From assembly GCA_937890845.1 (NCBI GenBank), contig CALADR010000114.1, forward strand, positions 1-11,129: 11,129 bases of DNA. Reading direction: 5' to 3'. Both the position numbers and the translations under genes were made by a program. The notes beneath the pieces were generated by a model. The model was not told the DNA's origin. It did no database searches and worked only from the letters and a program-made list of their open reading frames with translations. Each line of letters opens with the position of its first letter. Positions within the stretch are counted from its first letter, which is position 1. Shown piece after piece: positions 6,335-11,129 of the stretch. Source of the DNA: an uncultured Bacteroidales bacterium (GTDB taxonomy: Bacteria > Bacteroidota > Bacteroidia > Bacteroidales > UBA932).

Positions 6335-6922
6335 ATGAAAAAGGAAAAGTTTATCTTAGAAGTGCCGGAGGGGGAGACGCGTGTTCTGCTGCATACTTGC
6401 TGCGCACCGTGCTCTTCAGCCATAGTGGAGTGTCTGCTGAAAAATGAAATTACTCCTGTCATATACTATTGCAATCCGAATATCTATCCTGAAGAGGAGT
6501 ATCTTATAAGAAAAAATGAGTGTTCCAGATACGCAAAGTCTCTCGGATTGGAAATCATAGATGATGATTATGACCATAAGTCATGGCTGGAAGGAATAAG
6601 GGGGCTGGAGAGTGAGCCTGAAAGGGGATGCCGCTGTCTTAAATGTTTCGAGTATCGTCTGTGGAGGACTGCGGCATACGCTCATGATAATGGAATCAAA
6701 GTAATTACCACTACTCTGGCTTCATCCCGGTGGAAAAGTCTTGATCAGATAAACGAGGCCGGAAGAAAAGCTGTTGCAGCTTATCCTGATGTGGTCTGGT
6801 GGGATCAGAACTGGCGCAAGGGAGGTTTGCAGGAAAGGCGGGGACAAATAATAAAGGAATACGGCTTCTATAATCAGCTGTATTGCGGGTGCGAATTTTC
6901 TATGCGTAAGCCGGAAGAATAA
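6335..6922 (+). CDS. queH: Epoxyqueuosine reductase QueH
   Basis: This is a 195-residue protein of the QueH (formerly DUF208) family. QueH reduces epoxyqueuosine to queuosine in tRNAs with GUN anticodons, the last step of Q synthesis, and replaces the unrelated QueG in many anaerobes. Visible motifs: HTCCAPCS with the vicinal Cys22-Cys23 pair and Cys26; YCNPNIYP (residues 45-52); the ERGCRCLKCFEYRL segment with Cys99, Cys101 and Cys104; TTTLASSRWK; WRKGGLQERR; and the terminal YCGCEFSMR with Cys184 and Cys186. The conserved Cys residues bind the iron-sulfur cofactor in characterised members. The protein is full length, and the ATG at 6335 places the HTCCAPC motif at the usual distance from the N-terminus. 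It is a single gene with its own -7 element, divergent from the META-domain gene. No other queuosine gene is in the window. Confidence 0.93.
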   Translation: MKKEKFILEVPEGETRVLLHTCCAPCSSAIVECLLKNEITPVIYYCNPNIYPEEEYLIRKNECSRYAKSLGLEIIDDDYDHKSWLEGIRGLESEPERGCRCLKCFEYRLWRTAAYAHDNGIKVITTTLASSRWKSLDQINEAGRKAVAAYPDVVWWDQNWRKGGLQERRGQIIKEYGFYNQLYCGCEFSMRKPEE

Positions 6923-6989
6923 ATTTTTTCTCGGCGACTCGGACATTGCCTGTTGCCTGTCGGCAGACACAGATGCAGAATAAAAACTG

Positions 6990-7025
6990 TTTACCCCTGC
7001 CGCAGACTGTTGCAACAGGGGTAAA
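6990..7025. terminator. Probable bidirectional terminator between queH and rubredoxin
   Basis: A perfect 10-bp stem, TTTACCCCTG (6990-6999) with CAGGGGTAAA (7016-7025), closes a 16-base loop between the convergent queH and rubredoxin genes. On the minus strand a TTTTT run follows three bases after the stem. On the plus strand the tail (TTCTTT) is weaker. Confidence 0.65.
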
Positions 7026-7085
7026 TTCTTTAAAGGCTGCGTCAAAAATATGGATTTTACACGCCGCCCAGCCGTCATGGCAGTT

Positions 7086-7247
7086 TTACTCTTCTACTTT
7101 GAAGTCATCCTTGCCTACTCCGCAAAGAGGGCAAACCCAATCCTCAGGAAGATCTTCAAAAGCAGTTCCCGGCTCTATACCGCTGTCCGGGTCACCTACT
7201 GCAGGATCATAAACGTATCCGCAGATGATACAAACATAACGTTTCAT
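7086..7247 (-). CDS. Rubredoxin
   Basis: This is a 53-residue protein whose stop is TAA at 7088-7086. The iron site is clear: CIICG (Cys6, Cys9) and CPLCG (Cys39, Cys42) supply the four ligands of a single Fe(SCys)4 centre. The conserved aromatic and glycine pattern (YVCIICGYVYDP, then GDPDSGI, PGTAFEDLPEDWVCP) is intact, and the length is standard for the family. Rubredoxins are small cytoplasmic one-electron carriers. In anaerobes they feed rubrerythrin, superoxide reductase or flavodiiron proteins to detoxify oxygen and peroxide. The superoxide dismutase gene lies 107 bases upstream on the same strand, so readthrough is possible. I see no strong promoter box in the gap with proper -33/-7 spacing. 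Confidence 0.96.
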   Translation of the reverse strand: MKRYVCIICGYVYDPAVGDPDSGIEPGTAFEDLPEDWVCPLCGVGKDDFKVEE

Positions 7248-7354
7248 TGTATTCTCAATTTAAGTTTATAAAATTTAATTTTTTGCAAAAAAAGTATTTT
7301 CCAGTCAAATTTCAAAATGACTTTTTGCATCACTTTGAAATAAAACTGCAGGTA

Positions 7355-7927
7355 TCAAAGTCTTCCGGCCACTTTCTGCCAGTCAACAAGCTTCCACCAG
7401 CCGTCTATGAATGCCGCTCTCCTGTTTCTGTAGTCGATATAGTATGCGTGCTCCCAAACATCTATCGTAAGCAGAGGCTTCAGGCCACGGACCAAAGGAT
7501 TGCCGGCATTTGATTCTTGGACTATTTCCAGTCTGCCATCGTTGTCGGCAGCCAGCCAGACCCATCCTGACCCGAATAGAGAGACTGCGGCCTTGGAAAA
7601 CTCATCCTTGAAAGTTTCCATTGTGCCGAAAGTTTCTTCAATCTTCTTTTCCAGTACGTCGGGAACAGCAACAGGATCCGGAGTCAGAGTCTCGAAAAAG
7701 AAAGTGTGGTTCCATGTCTGGGCTGCGTTGTTGAAAATGCCTCCTGTAGATTTTGCAACAATTTCATCCAAGGGCATCTCTTCATATGGAGACCCTTCAA
7801 TCATCCTGTTCAGATTGTCAATATAAGTCTGGAGATGCTTTCCGTAATGGTATTCCAGCGTATCCTCACTCATAATCGGTGCCAATGCATTTTTTGCGTA
7901 TGGCAATTCAGGTAAAAGATGTTTCAT
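7355..7927 (-). CDS. sodB: Superoxide dismutase, Fe-type (Fe/Mn family)
   Basis: This is a 190-residue protein that converts superoxide to oxygen and hydrogen peroxide in the cytoplasm. Metal ligands by alignment to the family are His27 (in EYHYGKH), His74 (in WNHTFFF), Asp156 and His160 (in DVWEHAYYIDYRNRR). The active-site Gln70 in NNAAQTWNH and the SNAGNPL stretch are the Fe-type signatures; Mn enzymes place the Gln in the second domain. Cambialistic Fe/Mn use, known in Bacteroides, cannot be excluded. The start at 7927 is preferred over an in-frame ATG at 7978. It gives the family N-terminus MKHLLPELPY, and the 7978 codon sits at the predicted transcription start. Rubredoxin follows 107 bases downstream. 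Family assignment is firm; metal preference is inferred. Confidence 0.96.
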   Translation of the reverse strand: MKHLLPELPYAKNALAPIMSEDTLEYHYGKHLQTYIDNLNRMIEGSPYEEMPLDEIVAKSTGGIFNNAAQTWNHTFFFETLTPDPVAVPDVLEKKIEETFGTMETFKDEFSKAAVSLFGSGWVWLAADNDGRLEIVQESNAGNPLVRGLKPLLTIDVWEHAYYIDYRNRRAAFIDGWWKLVDWQKVAGRL

Positions 7928-7945
7928 ATCATTCGGTTTTACATG

Positions 7946-7972
7946 TCCTGGAACAAGGTGTTCCTGCGGACG
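7946..7972 (-). promoter_or_regulatory. Hairpin in the SOD 5' untranslated leader
   Basis: On the minus strand GGAACA and TGTTCC (7964-7950) form a perfect 6-bp stem with a three-base loop. It is extended after a small internal loop by GTCC/GGAC. It falls within the predicted leader, about 20 bases before the start codon, where it could affect RNA stability or translation. Confidence 0.4.
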
Positions 7973-7981
7973 GTGCATCTA

Positions 7982-8013
7982 CAAATATATGTATAATTTA
8001 TAATAGTTCCAAG
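7982..8013 (-). promoter_or_regulatory. Promoter of the superoxide dismutase gene
   Basis: On the minus strand CTTG (8013-8010) and an exact TAnnTTTG match, TATATTTG (7989-7982), are separated by 20 bases. Transcription should begin near 7976, leaving a leader of about 50 bases. The -33 box lies only a few bases beyond the stop codon of the upstream CPBP gene. Confidence 0.65.
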
Positions 8014-8016
8014 ACA

Positions 8017-8643
8017 TTATATAGGAAACCACACGAATACAGCAGCATCCCAAAGTGCATGGGAAATAACTATGGCAGGAAGCCGTTCAGGGTATATTCT
8101 GTATAGTATCCCCCATACTGCACCGGCAGTGAAAGCAGCCATTATAAGCATGAAATTAAGCGAGGGCAGATGTACTAGAGTATATATGACGGTAGTCAGG
8201 ATCAGGGCCTTGTCGGCTCCTGTATGTGCGGAAATTGACTTCTGGATATATCCACGCCAGAAAATTTCCTCGGCAGGTCCTATTAGAAAAAGTAGCAGTG
8301 CGGAAAGAACCCAGAGAGAAGTCCCGTCCTTGATGCCGTAAATGAGGTCAACCTGCGGTCTTGCAAATCCGAAAATCATTGATGAAATTTTGTCTCCTAT
8401 CCAGAAAATCCCCCATAGCATAACAGATATTGTGACACCGAGAGCTATATCTTTCCAGCCTGGAATCACTGTCTTCCATATTCCGGGAAAGAACCAGGTG
8501 GCAAGTCCGGAAAGGATAACAGCGGATAATGACATCATTATCCAGAAATTCAAATGAGGGGCAGTCCATGGGGAAAACATCAGGAACCACAGTATGATTG
8601 CCGCCGAAACTGCAATGTATATTTTAGTAATTTCAGGTTTCAT
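8017..8643 (-). CDS. CPBP-family intramembrane metalloprotease (CAAX protease-like)
   Basis: This is a 208-residue integral membrane protein with about six hydrophobic segments. It carries the three CPBP/Abi motifs: GPAEEIFWRGYIQ with Glu125, Glu126 and Arg130; TLVHLPS with His158; and ISHALWDA with His195 and Asp199 (the family's HxxxN/D box). The two Glu and two His are the expected catalytic and metal-binding residues of a glutamate-type intramembrane protease. The family includes eukaryotic CAAX-prenyl proteases and bacterial bacteriocin-immunity or processing proteins; the substrate here is unknown. The start lies 6 bases after the stop of menA, so the two genes are almost surely co-transcribed. 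No terminator is evident between its stop and the SOD promoter. Confidence 0.9.
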   Translation of the reverse strand: MKPEITKIYIAVSAAIILWFLMFSPWTAPHLNFWIMMSLSAVILSGLATWFFPGIWKTVIPGWKDIALGVTISVMLWGIFWIGDKISSMIFGFARPQVDLIYGIKDGTSLWVLSALLLFLIGPAEEIFWRGYIQKSISAHTGADKALILTTVIYTLVHLPSLNFMLIMAAFTAGAVWGILYRIYPERLPAIVISHALWDAAVFVWFPI

Positions 8644-8649
8644 ATCTTA

Positions 8650-9564
8650 TCAGAAGTAACAGGCAAGCATGAAGGATATGGAAAAGAGCAGAGAGAAAAG
8701 CAGCTGGAGTTTGGCTGTCATTTCATCCAGAGAGTTAATTGCTGAAATGTCATCTTCGTTTGCCTTATACATTGTCCTGACATTTGATACAGCAGGAACA
8801 AGGGCTAAAACCACAAGTATATTCCATAAGGGAAGTCTGTCTGTAAGAATGCATCCTGCTATCCATGCAAACGGTATGAGAACTTCAAGATAATAAAAAA
8901 CCTTTGAGGCTTTCATTCCCATTTTCATAGCCATCGTTCTTATCTTTGCTTTCTTGTCGGTATATATGTCTCTGGTATTATTTGAATGTAGGATAGCGTC
9001 GGTAATCAGTCCTACAGGAACGGCAATCAGCAAAACTTCAGGCATAATTCGGCCTGTTACTACATATGCGGTCCCCAAAGTAGGCAGTATGGCATATGCT
9101 GCAATGATAACCAAATCTCCAAGAGCGTTATACTTAAGATATGGATACAGAACAGTGCAGGCTAGACCACCGAGTCCTATCCAGAGCAAAGGCATTCCTG
9201 TTATGAAAAGAAGTCCTACTCCACCTGCAAGAGCCAATATAAGCAGGGAAATGGACAGACGTTTTATTTCTTCCGGGGAAAACATGCCTTCAGTCAATGT
9301 CTTTGCCCCAGATGTTTCTTTAGTATCTACTTTTTTCTTGAAATCAAAGTAATCGCTCCAGGTATTTCCAGCGGCATGGAATATTATGATATTTATCAAA
9401 GCCCATCCGCCTAAAGCCCAATTCAATTCATTGAAAATGCCGCCTCCAGATGTTCCTGTTTTCCAGAAAATGTATGATATAGTTACTATTACAGGCATCG
9501 CAGATGCGGGAAAAGACCATGGACGCACAGCTGTCATCCAGTCTTTAAAAGAGTGTTTGTTCAT
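8650..9564 (-). CDS. menA: 1,4-dihydroxy-2-naphthoate polyprenyltransferase, MenA-like (UbiA family)
   Basis: This is a 304-residue membrane prenyltransferase with about eight to nine hydrophobic segments. The first Asp-rich motif is NTWSDYFDFKKKVD (Asn67, Asp71, Asp74, Asp80). The second is NNTRDIYTDKKAKIRT (Asn195-Asp203). Both bind the Mg-diphosphate of the polyprenyl donor. NNxRDxxTD followed by K/R-T, the N-terminal AVRPWSFPASAMPV segment and LKYNALGDLVI are typical of MenA rather than UbiA itself. MenA joins 1,4-dihydroxy-2-naphthoate to a polyprenyl chain to make demethylmenaquinone for anaerobic respiration in the inner membrane. It is the first gene of a two-gene unit with the CPBP protease and has its own promoter. 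No other men gene is in the window, so a different UbiA-family acceptor remains possible. Confidence 0.82.
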   Translation of the reverse strand: MNKHSFKDWMTAVRPWSFPASAMPVIVTISYIFWKTGTSGGGIFNELNWALGGWALINIIIFHAAGNTWSDYFDFKKKVDTKETSGAKTLTEGMFSPEEIKRLSISLLILALAGGVGLLFITGMPLLWIGLGGLACTVLYPYLKYNALGDLVIIAAYAILPTLGTAYVVTGRIMPEVLLIAVPVGLITDAILHSNNTRDIYTDKKAKIRTMAMKMGMKASKVFYYLEVLIPFAWIAGCILTDRLPLWNILVVLALVPAVSNVRTMYKANEDDISAINSLDEMTAKLQLLFSLLFSISFMLACYF

Positions 9565-9596
9565 AATGGCAAATATTTAACAGCTTCCAATATATG

Positions 9597-9627
9597 CAAA
9601 TATAGTCGCTTATATCGGTCTTTGAAA
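9597..9627 (-). promoter_or_regulatory. Promoter of the menA-CPBP unit
   Basis: On the minus strand TATATTTG (9604-9597) matches the -7 consensus exactly. TTTC (9627-9624) lies 19 bases upstream as a 3-of-4 match to -33. The leader to the ATG at 9564 would be about 25 bases. Confidence 0.55.
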
Positions 9628-9677
9628 ATTACAGGTAGAATAAATCTTTGCTTAATCTGAAATATTATCTGAAAACA

Positions 9678-9708
9678 GTTGCTTTTGCAAGTAAATTTGC
9701 TAAATTTG
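9678..9708 (+). promoter_or_regulatory. Promoter of the BACON-domain lipoprotein gene, with a duplicated -7 box
   Basis: GTTG (9678-9681), a 19-base spacer and TAAATTTG (9701-9708) form a good Bacteroidota promoter. An identical TAAATTTG box lies 9 bases upstream at 9692-9699 but lacks a properly spaced -33. The leader to the ATG at 9752 is about 35-40 bases. Confidence 0.6.
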
Positions 9709-9751
9709 TAATTCCCTAGTTACTTGACTCTTACATTTAAAACTATAGATT

Positions 9752-11101
9752 ATGAAATTCGGAAAACTATTTTTGAGTTCATTGGCATCCTTGGTTCTTA
9801 TGGCAGGATGTAACAATAAGGAGACTGCGCCGGAAGCCGCTCCTTCAATGACACTGAATCCTGAAACTTTGTCTTTTGAGAATGTGCTCGGAGAGCAGAG
9901 AGTCAAGATTACATCAAATGTCGACTGGACAGTCAGCGATATCCCTTCCTGGATTACAGTAAAGCCCACTTCAGGTACAGCATCTGAAGAGCCTGTTTTC
10001 GTTTCAGTAGAAGTAAGTACAAATAAGGATAGGGCTGAGAGAAAGGCAACTCTCAAATTTGCTTCAGAAAAGGTATCAAAGATACTTGCAGTGACTCAGA
10101 AATCTGCAAATCCTACCTTTGACCTTTCTGGAAAATCATTTGCAGCAACTCCTGCGGCAGGTTCTGTTAAATTTGAAGTCAGGTCAAACGTAGCATGGAC
10201 TGTAGCATCTGATAACGAGGATTTCAGGGTTGCCCCTGCAAGTGGAGAAGGTACTGCAGAGGTAACTGTGAGTTATGCTGCAAACATTAAAGTGCTTCCG
10301 CGTGTAGCTACAGTTACTGTATCCACTGCAGAGGACGTTACTCCAAATAAACATGAAGTTAAAATTACTCAGGAAGGAGTCCAGCCTCAGTTTGAAGTGT
10401 CTGCCCAGGAGATTGCAGCTGCTGTAGAGGGTGGAGAGTTGAAATTTAATGTAACAGGAAATGTTGACTGGAAGATTTCATGTAATAATGATGCATTCAA
10501 GGTAAATCCTGTCGAGGGAAAGGGAAATGCAGAAATAAAAGTGACTTATCCTGAAAACAAGACATCAGAGCCAGTGTCGGCTGTTATTACTGTAACAGCG
10601 CAGAATACTCCTGTTTATATGTCCAAAGAAGTGAAAATCAACCAGCCGGCCGGAGGCGGGGCAAAGGTTGATGTCTTGACAGCCAAAGTATTGGGCGCTA
10701 CTTCTGCATGTAAACCTTTCAATGATGTTAAAGGAACGGATTTTGCCGCTTCATATTCCGGACGCTTGCTAGCTTATGGTGGTGTAATGGCTTTCAAAAA
10801 GAAAAATGTGACGGATATGTTAGGAGTTTATTCTTCAGTATCAGGTGGAAAAGTCAGGAAGATAACAGTTACTTGGAGTAAGGCTGCATTGAATGGAACT
10901 TTGCTTATCTACTGTAGTAATGTACCATATACTTCTATAGATGATTTTTATAATAAGCAGGACAGTCCAAAGGAGGAAACTGGTAAAATCACTGTAGGAG
11001 AGACTGTTTTTGAGATTCCTGGTGATTACAAATATGTTGGTATTAGAACAGATGATACAAGTGAAGTCTTTGTTGACAGTATAGAAATCACTTGGGAATA
11101 A
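9752..11101 (+). CDS. Lipoprotein with three BACON domains and a C-terminal beta-rich domain
   Basis: This is a 449-residue predicted lipoprotein; the signal peptide ends in LMAGC (Cys20). Three BACON domains follow at about 33-116, 122-207 and 213-298. Each shows the N-V-x-W core (NVDWTV, NVAWTV, NVDWKI), a short loop ending in P-x-S/E-G, and a closing Q-containing strand (LAVTQK, VKITQE, VKINQP). After a GGG linker, residues about 305-449 form a separate domain with SYSGRLLAYGG, VSGGKVRKITVTW, YKYVGIRTDD and a terminal SIEITWE. That pattern recurs at the C-terminus of many Bacteroidota secreted proteins. BACON domains commonly hold Bacteroidota surface proteins away from the membrane or bind glycans or mucin; no catalytic domain is seen here. 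The gene appears to be a single transcription unit, divergent from menA. Domain calls are from motif recognition only. Confidence 0.88.
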   Translation: MKFGKLFLSSLASLVLMAGCNNKETAPEAAPSMTLNPETLSFENVLGEQRVKITSNVDWTVSDIPSWITVKPTSGTASEEPVFVSVEVSTNKDRAERKATLKFASEKVSKILAVTQKSANPTFDLSGKSFAATPAAGSVKFEVRSNVAWTVASDNEDFRVAPASGEGTAEVTVSYAANIKVLPRVATVTVSTAEDVTPNKHEVKITQEGVQPQFEVSAQEIAAAVEGGELKFNVTGNVDWKISCNNDAFKVNPVEGKGNAEIKVTYPENKTSEPVSAVITVTAQNTPVYMSKEVKINQPAGGGAKVDVLTAKVLGATSACKPFNDVKGTDFAASYSGRLLAYGGVMAFKKKNVTDMLGVYSSVSGGKVRKITVTWSKAALNGTLLIYCSNVPYTSIDDFYNKQDSPKEETGKITVGETVFEIPGDYKYVGIRTDDTSEVFVDSIEITWE

Positions 11102-11116
11102 TAATATTCCGAAGTG
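11089..11116 (+). terminator. Hairpin overlapping the stop codon of the BACON-domain gene
   Basis: CACTTGGGAATA (11089-11100) and TATTCCGAAGTG (11105-11116) pair over 12 bases with one G-G mismatch and a four-base loop. The stop codon (11099-11101) lies at the top of the stem. No T-run follows before the window ends, so it is a weak terminator candidate or a 3'-end stabilising structure. Confidence 0.4.
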
Positions 11117-11129
11117 ATGGAAAATAAAG

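Noticed and set aside
6722..7078. 118-codon minus-strand frame spanning the end of queH and the terminator
   Set aside because: It overlaps the conserved C-terminus of QueH and crosses the terminator stem. It has no family resemblance.
7928..7978. In-frame upstream ATG giving a 17-residue longer SOD
   Set aside because: The codon coincides with the predicted transcription start and the added residues match nothing in the family. The start at 7927 gives the standard N-terminus.
11117..11129. ATG followed by four codons' worth of open sequence at the right edge, possibly the start of a next gene
   Set aside because: Only 13 bases are visible and the ATG immediately follows the hairpin. There is no basis for a gene call.

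Overview
The window is chromosomal DNA from an AT-leaning (by eye roughly 40-45% GC) member of the Bacteroidota, most likely an anaerobic gut-type Bacteroidales. The evidence is: promoters of the Bacteroidota primary-sigma type (TAnnTTTG at -7 with a TTTG-like -33 box 19-21 bases upstream); several lipoproteins whose signal peptides end in a lipobox Cys; BACON domains; a clostripain-family (C11) lipoprotein; an Fe-type superoxide dismutase; MenA; and a tRNA gene without an encoded CCA end. Genus cannot be named from this sequence.

Region 1 (1-5365) is a surface-lipoprotein locus. A C11 cysteine-peptidase lipoprotein runs leftward (15-1253). Two large lipoproteins of 635 and 629 residues run rightward (1480-3387, 3476-5365) and probably form one operon. 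All three share a related N-terminal domain of about 95 residues just after the lipid-anchored Cys. The two large proteins then carry four and three copies of another module of about 120-150 residues. Two copies in the first protein are 92.5% identical in DNA over 186 bases, so that duplication is recent. The peptidase ORF stops right after the catalytic core and looks C-terminally truncated. This divergent trio is the best candidate here for an undescribed system; a joint function is an inference.

Region 2 (5366-5730) holds a GC-rich, strongly structured intergenic segment with back-to-back terminators and imperfect inverted arms. It abuts the 3' end of tRNA-Ser(GGA), which is on the minus strand. 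The tRNA has its own promoter, embedded in another long inverted repeat.

Region 3 (5729-9564) is mostly housekeeping genes: a small META-domain lipoprotein (-), QueH epoxyqueuosine reductase (+), rubredoxin (-, 53 residues), Fe-type superoxide dismutase (-), and a menA-CPBP protease pair (-). Rubredoxin and SOD next to each other suggest an oxygen-stress pair, but each may have its own transcript. MenA makes demethylmenaquinone for anaerobic electron transport; the CPBP gene starts 6 bases after menA ends.

Region 4 (9565-11129) is a divergent promoter region, then a 449-residue lipoprotein with three BACON domains and a C-terminal beta-rich domain typical of Bacteroidota surface proteins. 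A hairpin overlapping its stop codon closes the window. No CRISPR array, insertion sequence, transposase or phage gene was seen.
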